Below are positions 47,701 to 56,739 of a DNA stretch of 64,000 nucleotides, piece by piece (the stretch's first letter is position 1; the number at the start of each line of letters is the position of its first letter). The position numbers and the translations under genes were made by a program. The notes under the pieces were generated by a model that ran no database searches, was not told the DNA's origin, and saw nothing but the letters and a program-made list of their open reading frames with translations. Origin of the DNA: Alentia gelatinosa (Eukaryota; Annelida; Polychaeta; Phyllodocida; Polynoidae); contig OX465583.1 in assembly GCA_950022655.1 (NCBI GenBank), positions 33,507,360 to 33,571,359 of the forward strand, in the 5' to 3' direction.

Positions 47701-48448
47701 CCTCGACTGGGAGGGCTTACGCCCACGCCTAACCCGAGCCCAGCGGACGCGCCCCCCGACTGCGATGGCTCCGTCCACACCACGGCCACGCGGCCGGCCG
47801 CCCCAGACGCGCGTTGCTTGGATACCCAACCCCAGCGTGCCAGCTGTAAACGCTAATCCTCAAACCCCAATTATCCCACCAACCCGGCCCGCGTCCCCCA
47901 TGCAGCTAATCCCCGGCAACGACGCATCCCGTCCCCCCTCTGCAACTCCCATGCAATCAACTCCCACAGATGTCCCGGCCCGGCCTAACTCCTCCAACAA
48001 CATGGCCATCGATCTGCCCCCACTTCCCCCTACAGGTCCAAACTCCCTTGCGCCCTCGGCCGCCCCCACTCCTCGAGCAAACACCCCCATCCCGGTAATC
48101 CACCCCATCACGCCCGTCCCACATGTCCCTAATCCCCCTGATGTCCGCCGAGATCGTAAACGTGCGGCTGAACCCGAGACACCCCCTCCCCCCCCACTGG
48201 TGCATGGTCCGGTCACTTCCCTCCCGCTCTCGGGCCGACCCACCCACGCGACGCGAGACGACCTTAAAAGACGGGCGGCGGCCCCGCTCAGTCGCTTCAC
48301 CCGTATCACGCGCTCATTCACCCGGTCGTTGGAAGCAGAGACTGCGAAACGCCAAACCCTCCAGCCACCGGACGAGGCCGAGATACAAGCGGAGAAGCGA
48401 CTGTGCATTGCAGCCGTCGCCCAGCATTGTCGCCCCCGACACGTCTAA
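44657..48448 (+). CDS. Pol polyprotein (protease, RT, RNase H, integrase)
   Basis: Replication polyprotein, made as a frameshift extension of Gag. Its frame is open from 44501 but has no proper ATG start near its beginning. Domains in order: aspartic protease with VDSGA (Asp at 44735); reverse transcriptase with YLDD (45641-45652); RNase H with YTDAS (first Asp at 46088); integrase with an HHCC zinc region (about 46710-46840) and catalytic Asp 46910, Asp 47090 and Glu 47198 (D-59-D-35-E); then a GPY/F-like module (about 47527-47680). A Pro-rich tail of about 240 residues follows (47727-48445), with no chromodomain. All key residues are present and no stop interrupts it. The protease has DSG where many relatives have DTG; both are functional in the family. 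Confidence 0.95.
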   Translation, partial: GKLKRASDRRPCIDLELQGVALQALVDSGACCSLVSVPAADALRQVGAVGKSTRPPARLKSLTGHGISVREAVNLKLYGRPCDFNVVGDMSHDLLLGDDALEATHAIVDYASPDKSVTLCGRRHAVRRSVRRDGHIGQLVYEAEYWKRQYPDVFPVTGRPLTCTTEVYMRIKTGDHPPINQRPYRLPLAKREVVDRELDKMLAEGIIEPSSSPWASPLTLVPKKDGSVRFCVDYRGLNAVTRRDAYPLPRIQDIVDNLGGAKVFSTLDLKSGYWQVPMHPDSVEKTAVATHRGLFQFKRMQFGLCNAPAAFQRLMNKVITPLRKFVMVYLDDLVIYSRTEEEHHHHIAAVLEALRSYGLVVKESKCHFGVDRVKLLGYVVSADGVSSDPDKVEAIRDMVPPEDVKAVRRLLGSANYYRQLIPRYADIVRPLVALTKKYALFHWDSECQTAWQELRDALVNTVTLAYPDPGRPYKLYTDASDYCLGAILVQEDDQGIERPVHFLSRRFTEVQRRYPVIEKEAYAIVFALTRLRAYLYGATFQILCDHKPLKSLFLAEMKNTRVQRWAVLLAEYAAPIVYFAGAKNVWADMLSRLRSDSPAELPLEVAQIASVQEERELPWEAYGLTEAEVKVRQAAMPEFRYGLEEQEDYLVSNGLLFTLKPPSGLAAYPRLIPPSEIRANLVQTAHLQVCHQGMRKTLRRLHDHFKWPGMKRQVFSVLARCAPCGANRVRAERPTPAPMPVAENPGEVVAMDLTGPLPLSRSGARYLLSIIDHATGYVDCFPLKDKSAESVYTSLSREYIPRYGPPSVVLTDNGLEFKNATVEGYLRQLGTEVRHTTPYHPQANGRVERFHRTLKDMLRKVVNARACEWEDHLGDVLLAHRTTPSDVTGFSPYYLLFGRCPPPPFSHLRDRPLGDSSARLALRVDEHSRALKEAAHNAEIARQANVNRLSKQANALPLEPGTKVFLRVHEPGPLDPRWDPGYLVTRASGNVVHVVGPTNKRRTVNRSHVKAADPGLDWEGLRPRLTRAQRTRPPTAMAPSTPRPRGRPPQTRVAWIPNPSVPAVNANPQTPIIPPTRPASPMQLIPGNDASRPPSATPMQSTPTDVPARPNSSNNMAIDLPPLPPTGPNSLAPSAAPTPRANTPIPVIHPITPVPHVPNPPDVRRDRKRAAEPETPPPPPLVHGPVTSLPLSGRPTHATRDDLKRRAAAPLSRFTRITRSFTRSLEAETAKRQTLQPPDEAEIQAEKRLCIAAVAQHCRPRHV

Positions 48449-48483
48449 AAACCAGTGAGTAGATCCAACTGTGCCTTTTCATC

Positions 48484-50451
48484 ATGTGGATGCCCGTATT
48501 TCTGCTCTGCTTATACGCCCCCTTCCTCGACGCGGACCTGTTCTCGGACGATGGCGTGTTGGTCTACACGGACGGTCGTGCGCGTGCGGTCGCGGCCGCC
48601 TGGACTGTCGCCGTCACGATCCGACCACTGTCCCCTCCCTGTGTAGATGACCTCGTACACAACCTAACTGTCGCCATTGACGCTGTCGCGGACGTGATGG
48701 AGCCGAATCACGTCCCCTACTGGCGCCGGCATCTGTCGCGTTTGCTAACCCGCTTGTCCGAACTACCCAGGGCAAGTCGGATAGTAACCGACGGCAGGCC
48801 GGAGGCCGGCCGACGGCGTCGGGGCCTGCTTAATATTGTGGGGTGGGCTGGAAAGGCTCTGTTTGGACTGGCGACTGACCGCGACGTCGCATCATTGCGA
48901 GGAGTCGCACGCGACACGCTGGTCCAGCAGCAGCAAATAGCCCACCACCTGGAGCAGATGGTATCGGTAGTAAACGCCACTCGTGGAGGCGTTCTACAGA
49001 ATGCCGATAACATCGCCACAATAAATGAGCAGGCCGCCCGCGCGATCCACCTCGCGGAAGCCGGAGGTACGATCGCGGTCGGGGCCGACGAAAAGGTGAA
49101 CAAGGTCTGGATGGCCCGGCAGATCGAGCTGGGCCTACGGATCTTGGAGGAGACGGTGCGCCAACACGAACTTCGGCGAGTACAGTTCCATAATCAACGG
49201 ATGGAGCTGGAGCGGGGCCAACTGACCGAGGACGTTCTCCCCCGAGAACACCTGCTCCAGGTCCTCCGCCGCCTCCGAGACGCCGGATACCACACCCTCC
49301 CGGCGATGTGGTACTACAACTACGTGGACATCGACCCCATCTGGGAGGAGGGACGGGAGTTGATCTACCGTGTTGTTGTTCCCGGGCTCACGAGCGAGGC
49401 CTACCTGGTGTACAAGCTGCAGTACTTCCCCGTGCAGCTGGACGCGTCCCACCTGCGGACGGTCCAGGGTAGGCCCCGTTTGGCCGTGAGCTCGTCGTCC
49501 TCCACGTCCTTCGTCCCTGATGTCTGCGTAGGTCGGCAGCCACGAGTGTGTAGGCCTACGGTAGTGTACACCGAACGGTCCTGCGAGTCGGCACTCGTGC
49601 GCGGGACCAAGCCGACCTCGTGCCACATCGCCATCACCGCCCGGAACAACGCGACGGCCGTAGTGTCGAGGCCCGAGGCAGGAGGCCGACAAGCTGTGGT
49701 AGTCGCCTACCAGTCGACCTCCGTGCTACGCCTCTGCACCGGCCGCCCACCCGTGAATCTGCTCGTCAACGGCCCCACCCTCGTCGACCTCCCCCCAGGA
49801 TGTTCGCTGGAGTCGCGCGGGTGGCGCCTACACGGCATCGCGGCTGGGCACCATACCCTCAATTTCCACTTCCGGCGCCCCCTTCAGCTTTCCCCCCTTA
49901 ACATATCCTGGCCCCGCACCCTTCCTCCCACCTTCTCCGAACCACTCAAACTCCTCCCCCGCGTAGTCCTGCCCGTGATGGAAGTAGGCCGCCTACAGGG
50001 CTTACGCTCCCCGGCCTCTATCTTATCCTCGGTACCCTTCATCTCCACTTCCTCCATATCCCTCCTAATATTCCTCGTCCTCCTGACGGTCTGTTGCTTG
50101 CGGTACAAAAAGCTTTGTTGTATCCCCGTCACTCGCTGGTGTTGTAGGTTGATCTGCGTGCGGAGTCCGCCGAGGTCGGCTGAAGAGGACCGCCCACGCG
50201 AGGAGATCAGCCTACAGAGCCTACAGGCAGCACCAGCATCCCCCTTTCTGTCCCTCCCTGCCCCCACCATCGTTACCGAAGATCCCCCCACTGAACCCTT
50301 CCCCCAATCCCTACCCGTAATTCCTATACGATCAGAAACCGCGACCGCCCCCATACCCCCTCTCCGCTTACGCCCAACCCTGGAGCGGTTAGCAGGCTCC
50401 TTCGCGGACTTACGCCCCCAAGATATATATCCCCGGCTTCCCCCTGTGTAA
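48484..50451 (+). CDS. Env-like glycoprotein, F-protein type
   Basis: Predicted envelope protein, 655 residues from ATG 48484, starting 35 bp after the pol stop. Residues 1-19 are a hydrophobic signal peptide. A basic furin-type site RRRR ends at residue 113 (48811-48822) and is followed directly by a Gly-rich hydrophobic segment that looks like a fusion peptide, then a long helical, coiled-coil-like stretch (about 135-240). Several N-glycosylation sequons occur. A transmembrane segment lies at about 518-539 (near 50035-50100), followed by Cys-rich juxtamembrane residues and a Pro-rich tail of about 115 residues. This layout, with a short N-terminal subunit before the cleavage site, matches the baculovirus F / errantivirus Env family (Baculo_F). 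Expression presumably needs a spliced mRNA; I cannot fix the splice sites. Confidence 0.85.
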   Translation: MWMPVFLLCLYAPFLDADLFSDDGVLVYTDGRARAVAAAWTVAVTIRPLSPPCVDDLVHNLTVAIDAVADVMEPNHVPYWRRHLSRLLTRLSELPRASRIVTDGRPEAGRRRRGLLNIVGWAGKALFGLATDRDVASLRGVARDTLVQQQQIAHHLEQMVSVVNATRGGVLQNADNIATINEQAARAIHLAEAGGTIAVGADEKVNKVWMARQIELGLRILEETVRQHELRRVQFHNQRMELERGQLTEDVLPREHLLQVLRRLRDAGYHTLPAMWYYNYVDIDPIWEEGRELIYRVVVPGLTSEAYLVYKLQYFPVQLDASHLRTVQGRPRLAVSSSSSTSFVPDVCVGRQPRVCRPTVVYTERSCESALVRGTKPTSCHIAITARNNATAVVSRPEAGGRQAVVVAYQSTSVLRLCTGRPPVNLLVNGPTLVDLPPGCSLESRGWRLHGIAAGHHTLNFHFRRPLQLSPLNISWPRTLPPTFSEPLKLLPRVVLPVMEVGRLQGLRSPASILSSVPFISTSSISLLIFLVLLTVCCLRYKKLCCIPVTRWCCRLICVRSPPRSAEEDRPREEISLQSLQAAPASPFLSLPAPTIVTEDPPTEPFPQSLPVIPIRSETATAPIPPLRLRPTLERLAGSFADLRPQDIYPRLPPV

Positions 50452-52575
50452 AACTTTTTTTTTATGAATGAATCGTTGACGAAAAAGGAATTGACCCACG
50501 ATTGTGAGACTGGAATGATTAAGACCGATAGCATGGTGAAACCCGTGGGGTGCTTGCAGCCTCGCTGAGACCCACGAGTTTTTTGTTTTATGTTGCTCGG
50601 CCATCGGTAAGGGCCTTGGTTATTCGAAGTGACCTTGGCCCTGTGTTTGGCGGTCAAAGGCTGGCCTTGGGGCCCCTCGGCCAGCCCCTTCGCCCCAGAC
50701 CCTTTGGCCGAAGGATGATTATGTGGAGAAACGACGATTTTGAAGAGGCACGAGGAGCACGAGAGGTCCGCGGCCTAGCTCAGCCTAAATCGTCTGTGTG
50801 TGTTTGTCTAAATATCGTGTGTGTACGATATCGTTTTGTGTTTTTATCGTTTATCGTAGGAACGATTTTTAAGGGCCTATGCGCCCAGGGAGGAGTCCAT
50901 GATGGGACCTGCCCTACTAGTCTGAAAACAAATTTTTTACATATATCAAACATGTTACTTACCGTGCTTTGCCGCGCTAATTTTTCTTCTTGGGTGGGCA
51001 CGCCGAGAGTGGTTGAGTTATTTTTAGAGTAATTTGAGTATTGCAAAAATTTAGAGTGTTGGGGGAGTGAAGTACGTATGATGTCTACGTATCCCCTGGC
51101 ACCGTGTTGAAATTTTTGCAATTTTTTGAAGAACCACTCTCAGCTGCTTCACAACCCCCTATTTTTAATAACCACGCTGCACGAGTCTTATATACTTAAG
51201 GTGGCCACGCTGCACGACTATATGTCTGGGTTGTTCCTATACATAACGTGGCCACGCAGCAAGACATTATTTTCTTTTTCAATTTACAATGTATATCAAT
51301 GACACCTATTTATTGATATTGACGAGCTCCTGCCTATATATAATATGCTATGCTTTATATTTTATAAGGAACCGACCATACTACAATCACAGCCCTGCGC
51401 TAAGTATTACTTAATTCTAAAATGATTCTCTTAATTAATGTCGGTTCCTTAGTCTATTGGCCAGAATTGTTTAATATTATTATGTAATTTCAAAAATTAT
51501 TTTATGTCCTTTTGGAATAGCCCAACGAGGCGACATGGTTAGTATCAAGGTGGATCTGAGACAGGTAGAAATGTTAGTTATAAACCAAAACTTTAAGAAT
51601 TTATAATCATCTAGTGCATACCAGCCGTGTGCGAATAGTAAGTATTACTCGGAAATTAACCATAAAATTTAATTAAATAACGAGAAATATCGTTTATATT
51701 GATCTCTAGACTCTAAAATTAGGCAACAAGTAGTGATACAGTGAGTTACTATCGGTTAGGTATGCAATAGCTGGAGATGGGCCGATATTTTAGGCCGCTG
51801 AAAATTTCTATAAATCGGGGTTAATCGGGAGGGCTCTACGATTTATTCCGTTTAGGCCACAGTGTTATCTCACCACTCCTCGGTAACTTGAGTAGACTTG
51901 GGAAGGGATGAAGGCTGTAAGCGAACGTCAGGTGGGTAGCGAGTGGCGCGGCTTGATCTCCCGTGGTCACCAGAAGCCGGGCGCTAGCTGCAGTCTATAT
52001 GTAGAGAATGGCGATGTCCAGGCCTTAGCATAGTGCTCAGATCCACGCTGAAAACGCCAATGTTATGTTTTATCACCATGTACATATATGTTTATAATAC
52101 GGCCACAAGCATATTTTCTACAATCTTTATCAAGATTACGGGAGCTCGTCCTTTTTGTGTCATTTACCGCCTTATCAATTTTATCGTAATATTTACCGTC
52201 CTCAGCGGCGACCAAATTGTCTATTTTTAATCATTAAGCACCCCGCTGCTACTTATATGTCATGCCTTTCACGGCGATATTTTCTTTTTAGTACTATCAA
52301 AATGGCTGCCGGGATGTGCGCTGGTGAGGAGCCTGAGATATGTAAAATTGTTTGAATTACCGTTTTTATTGAGGAAAACGTGTAATCTACGTGTCAACTG
52401 AGTACGTGTGACTCACATCTATTTTTCTGTAACCTTTTATGACCTGATTGTGACATGACGGGCTCCGATCCTCCCGCGAAGTGCTTCGCGTGGGCGGCGG
52501 TCTCGGGCTGGCGCCTACGCTCGGACCGCCAGCTGTCGCACTTCGGTAGCCCGGGACGCGGAGTTCCGTCGCGGC

Positions 52576-52620
52576 GGCCTGTCAACAACGAACAAAGGTG
52601 TGTTCTGCACTTGACAGGCC
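52576..52620 (+). ncRNA. RNA hairpin in the element's 3' region
   Basis: Arms GGCCTGTCAA (52576-52585) and TTGACAGGCC (52611-52620) are perfectly complementary. A second inner stem GAACA/TGTTC lies between them. Confidence 0.55.
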
Positions 52621-52660
52621 GTTCCTACGTGTATATACCTCTACAAAGAGTAACAATCGT

Positions 52661-52696
52661 GTCAATCGTGCTAAAGTGTGTTTTAGCGCGATTGAC
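52661..52696 (+). ncRNA. 15-bp RNA hairpin in the element's 3' region
   Basis: Arm GTCAATCGTGCTAAA (52661-52675) pairs with TTTAGCGCGATTGAC (52682-52696) over 15 bp, with one U-G wobble and a 6-nt loop. It is 40 bp after the previous hairpin. Confidence 0.6.
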
Positions 52697-53281
52697 TCCA
52701 CCCCTACGATTGGCGAGCGAGTCAACCAAGAGACACTGACGCCGAAGACCGCTCGCCATACCCTGTGAGATCCCTGTGATCTATCTTTTTAAATTCATAA
52801 CCACCATCCTGAAGCAACAGGATACAGACACTCGTATCCCAGCTTTATATCAAAATGGACTACGCATTTATATTTTATAAAGACATTCGCTGGCCATTTT
52901 CTACACTCGCGACTGGTTGTACAGCCGAGTACCCATAACCCGGACACGGTCGGAGCTCTGACGCCGAGCGGGCCGCAGTGACAGTTTTTCAAAATATAAC
53001 CTGTATTTCTGTTATCATCTCTGTTACTCTTTACCCGTGTGATCTATATGTGTTAATGATTGAACCTACCTTATTTGAAGACCCGATGGCCGCCATTGTT
53101 TGCGTAAGACCCGTTTGTTTAGCACGTGGTGGCATGCATGAGATGTGGGCGCTGCCATTTTTGTTGTTTCTGGGTGGTGACCGGAAGTTGGGAATTGCTG
53201 CCTTTTCATTGGTCGAGGGATCGTGAGCGCGCACTGGTGGCGCCTCCGCGTTTGCTCGACGAACTAACCGTTCCCGCGCTG

Positions 53282-53311
53282 GTCTCAGCAGCCGCACGAC
53301 TGCTCTGAGAC
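53282..53311 (+). ncRNA. RNA hairpin near the 3' LTR
   Basis: GTCTCAGCAG (53282-53291) pairs with CTGCTCTGAGAC (53300-53311) apart from a 2-nt bulge; loop of 8. About 95 bp before the 3' LTR. Confidence 0.5.
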
Positions 53312-53392
53312 GGAGCAAGGCGGTTAGGTTGGTTTTAGCGACTGCACATCTTTTTCTTTTCTTTTAAAGTTCTCCGTTGCTCTTCGAACTCA

Positions 53393-53406
53393 GAGTGAGG
53401 GACGTT
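53393..53406 (+). promoter_or_regulatory. weak polypurine tract
   Basis: A purine-rich GAGTGAGGGA ends 4 bp before the 3' LTR. This is where the plus-strand primer should be, but the tract is short and interrupted, so it is a weak match. Confidence 0.4.
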
Positions 53407-53875
53407 TGTAAAGATCTGCAGTCGATAATTCTAGCTTTGTGGTATTTTTGCGTTGAAAAAGCAGCATTATTAATTATATTATATATATTAAATCTATTCT
53501 GAATTCTTTCCTCCAAATCCAAGATGGCCGACATTGGCCAGGTTAATTGGTCCTTCCTGTGGTAAATATAATCCTCGCTTTGAACCCGGCTTAGTCCGGC
53601 GGTTGTTTGTTAACCCAACTTCCTGGAGATGCGGGTGCGCTCGCATGTACAAAGGTGACGCTAATTGGCGCCTAACACGGCGGCCCGTATAAGCGTCCCC
53701 CACCTGGAGACAAAGGCGTCTCCACAGCTATATAAGAGAATCGAATTAAACCCAGAGCATTCAGTCTTACCTGGATTCTGTTACCTACAACATCTATGCG
53801 TTGACTCCAACCTTATTTAACGTATATCGACCGCTAGGAGCAGAACCGCTAATGGGATAGCCTAGAAACTTTACA
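53407..53875 (+). repeat. 3' LTR (469 bp)
   Basis: Same sequence as 42139-42607 on inspection, at an offset of 11268. Repeats the TATA box, initiator and ATTAAA signal that would end the genomic RNA. Confidence 0.95.
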
Positions 53876-53879
53876 ATAT
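53876..53879. repeat. target-site duplication, right
   Basis: ATAT, the copy of 42135-42138. Confidence 0.75.
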
Positions 53880-54213
53880 GTCTACGATTTTGCACCTCTC
53901 CGATATGTCTCCGATATTTGCTTTTTGTATCGGTGCATATCGGTAGGTCTAAATTTCTATCGTAGTAGGTGGACGCCCGGCCTTATAGATGTCAAAGGGC
54001 CCTGGCCATGTGACACTTCTTAAATATGGTGGCACCTCCGTCTCGTACATTAGGTATGTGCATTAAAATAAACACTGCAGAACCTCATCGTGACATGCAG
54101 AAGACCTATGCACTATCATATCTAGTATATTTCAAAAGTATTCTATTGATATTGTATGAATAGCATGCATGATAACCATCAATTTACAAAAACCCTACGT
54201 ACTAAACCTGTAG

Positions 54214-54503
54214 TTAAAGGCCTTTCTCCTCTGTGCGACTGGGGGTGCTTGCGATCCTGTACCTCTGGAGGTACAGGATTACCAAAAATCAAACGTGTTT
54301 GATATTTAAAAACGCTTGCTGTCCGGGGTACATGCGGTACCTCCAGTCTGAGACAGGGCGTACCCGCTACCCCCAGCCTCAGACTAGCAGGAAACTTGCA
54401 GTCTCCACTATGCGTTTTGCCGCGTTGCGATCCTGAAGGTATGCCCAGTCTGAGACTGGGCGTATCTATGTACCTAGGATCGCACAGTGGAGACAGGGCT
54501 TAA
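54214..54503. mobile_element. piggyBac-like MITE
   Basis: TTAA at 54214-54217 and at 54500-54503 flank a sequence of about 280 bp whose ends are inverted repeats: 54219-54238 and the complement of 54480-54499 agree at 17 of 20 positions (shared core CTGTGCGA). Inside are further palindromes, such as CCTGTACCTC/GAGGTACAGG and CCCAGTC/GACTGGG. TTAA target sites with short inverted ends and no coding capacity fit a piggyBac-related MITE. Confidence 0.6.
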
Positions 54504-54668
54504 GATGATACTCATTTGTAAGGCTCATGGCGTATCTATGTACCTAGGATCGCACAGTGGAGACAAGGCTTAAGATGATACTCATTTATAAGGCTCATAG
54601 CATATCTATGTACATAGGATCGCACAGTGGAGACAGGGCTTAAGATGATACTCATTTATAAGGCTCAT
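54459..54668 (+). repeat. three tandem copies of a 70-bp unit
   Basis: Units at 54459-54528, 54529-54598 and 54599-54668, nearly identical (a few substitutions). Each holds the MITE right end, a TTAA and about 25 bp of flank, so the array arose after the MITE inserted. Confidence 0.85.
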
Positions 54669-55619
54669 CATCTGTGTATACTCATGTAATAATTATAATG
54701 TACATATGCTCTGCATAACTCAAAAATCTTAAAAAGACTTACGAAGGCCACCATCATGATAACAGGGCAAATTATGCTATTTCATTATATAGAATATACT
54801 ACCTGGAAGAGCAATGTAAATACATTAATGGTGATAAAGCAAAGCAACAATACAACAATAATAGACACAAGCCAAGTGCTTGTATTAAATGAAGGAAACT
54901 CCATGGTGGGGGTTATAGTAGTTTGTAGATGGGAATGTCTCCGTGTCTCCCGCTCTCTAGGATCCTTTTCCTCTGTTCTGTGAAAAACTATTCTTGATGG
55001 TCCCCACAAAACTCATGCACTTCGTGTCAGTTGAGTAGGTAATTTGCGTTTAGACCCTGCACGGCGGAGATTATTTGCCATTGATGGTCGGATGGTCGTA
55101 AGTGACATCGTATGGTCGTGGTCACATGACTAGTACACTCCTACTACTGGAGATACAGTAAAAGGTGAACCCTGCCATCCACTTATGTCATAGTGCCTCT
55201 GTTCTGTCCGCATGCAATGTCTCTTCCTGTAACTAGACAATGCTTCTCCATTGTGTAGAATCTATGGGTATGTCACAACATGTCATCTGAAGGTTTAGCT
55301 CGAAGGGACCATGATAGCAAAACCATGCCTTTGCCACTGAATCAACCGTATACCTCTAGGTGTGTTTATTATGTAATTATAATCAAATCGATAACTGTGA
55401 TAGTCTCAGCCTCTATGTCAGAGAAATGGAATTCCTGCATGTATCATTTGTATACATACTAGATGAAATATCATAATTATAATGTCGGTTTTTATTTCCA
55501 TCATAACGAAATTAGTTTCTTGAGGGTAAGTATTAGGACATTCCTCTCTCACTATTCTTATCTTTGGTCTTCTCATATATAACCATTTCTTTCACTCATA
55601 CTGCAAAATCCGTATACAT
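54669..55619. other. AT-rich non-coding DNA
   Basis: Gene-free. No repeats or sites that I can support. Confidence 0.4.
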
Positions 55620-56130
55620 AGGTGTCCTTCCAAGGTGACCTTACCGCAGGTAGAGGCTGAGCAGCTCACACTCACCCCGCACACGTCCGCGATGAGGCGG
55701 GGGACGCGATGTGCTCAGCCTACAGCTCACTCCAGCCCGCTGATATCTGCCTGACTGATCGTTATGGCGACAATGATTGTCGGCGCTCGGTCGTCGGCAT
55801 GGGCGCCGCGGATGCCCACACCGGAAGTGTCACAGGCTTTCCGGGTCACTGAGACGCCATGCACGCATAGTGTCACGCCGTCTTGCGGCCAAGCTACGAG
55901 GGGCCACCCTATTGGTCGGCTCGTGTCACCCCTTCAGCACGCATGCGCGCCATTAGCGCCGCCGGACGGTCAACAGTAGTGAACATAAACAGACTTATCG
56001 CACGGGCCACGCGGCTGCCTCCCCCTAACAAATTGTCTCTCTCTCTCTCCAGCACAGGCTCGTCTTGCTCATCTCACCCACCGGTCGTTGCTCTCATCTT
56101 TGATTGCTACACCGGCTTGCCATCCTATAC
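55620..56130. promoter_or_regulatory. CpG-rich island
   Basis: GC-rich block with an ETS-type ACCGGAAGTG near 55820. It ends in a CT-rich tract near 56035. Chance frames only. Confidence 0.3.
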
Positions 56131-56739
56131 CAGTAGAGTTGCTCCTGCCCTGGTGTAGAAATTAATTATTTTTTCTAGTGATGCATAAGGAGGAGAGCGA
56201 TGCGAACACTTAATTAATATAATAGTGCCTTATTAAGACAAGCACGTATGAAAGAGTCCTTGATCTTATTTGGAATGGCCTCCTAAACAGGTTGATTTGC
56301 TTTAGCTGGGGAAATTGATAGAACATTTTCATTAACCGAATATTCTAAGGTGACATCTTGACAGAAATGTAACCCCGGTAAAACAATGCTTCGGGAGCCC
56401 TCATCATGGTAGAAACAGAAATCTGGATGGTTATCAAGCATGTACTGCGAGTAGGTGTTCAAAAGTGCAATCAGGATTCTGTACTCAGTAGTGAATCCCT
56501 CATGATGAAATTATTATTCAAACATTAAATCAATTCTTCACATATTAAGTTATCAGGTGTGCCACATTAGGATAATCTAGAGACCACTTCATATTGCTTT
56601 CAGTGTCAGACCATAAACCGAGGTTTTCTAATCTTACCTCATTTACTTGTAAGGATCTCTGATTAAATAGCTCTGCGTATATTGCAGATAGTGAGGCAGA
56701 TAGTGAGGTTCCCTTTCAGCTCTCTGTTGGCTGTCACAG
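56131..56739. other. AT-rich non-coding DNA
   Basis: Gene-free spacer, nothing recognised. Confidence 0.4.

Larger units (their letters stand above)
50452..53406 (+). other. long gene-poor 3' region of the element
   Basis: Nearly 3 kb between env and the 3' LTR, visibly more AT-rich than gag-pol-env. It has no convincing ORF: the 160-codon frame at 50550 starts with GTG, and the 94-codon ATG frame at 52455 lies over hairpins and has no domain. It contains three copies of a CCACGCTGCACGA-type sequence (51172, 51205, 51250) and strong hairpins. It may hold RNA export or packaging signals, captured DNA, or a nested older insertion. I found no terminal repeats to show nesting. Confidence 0.6.
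42139..53875 (+). mobile_element. complete Ty3/gypsy-type retrovirus-like element with env
   Basis: An 11737-bp element bounded by two 469-bp LTRs that start TGTAAAG and end CTTTACA. Order: 5' LTR, tRNA-Arg-type primer-binding site, long leader, gag, pol (protease, reverse transcriptase, RNase H, integrase), env-like gene, about 3 kb without a convincing gene, 3' LTR. All three large ORFs are intact and the LTRs show no difference by eye, so the insertion is young. Pol domain order (integrase after RNase H) and the D-59-D-35-E integrase place it in Ty3/gypsy (Metaviridae). The env makes it retrovirus-like, similar in design to errantiviruses. It sits about 22 kb downstream of basonuclin on the same strand. 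Autonomy is inferred from intact genes, not shown. Confidence 0.95.

Noticed and set aside
48449..48483. Splice donor between pol and env
   Set aside because: GTGAGT occurs here, but a donor at this place would remove env rather than express it; an acceptor is what is needed and none is clear.
50550..51032. Accessory gene of 160 codons after env
   Set aside because: Starts with GTG, lacks a domain and crosses low-complexity TG-rich sequence.
52455..52739. Accessory gene of 94 codons in the element tail
   Set aside because: Has an ATG but no recognisable domain, and its sequence is dominated by hairpin-forming repeats; chance is more likely. Conservation among copies would change this.
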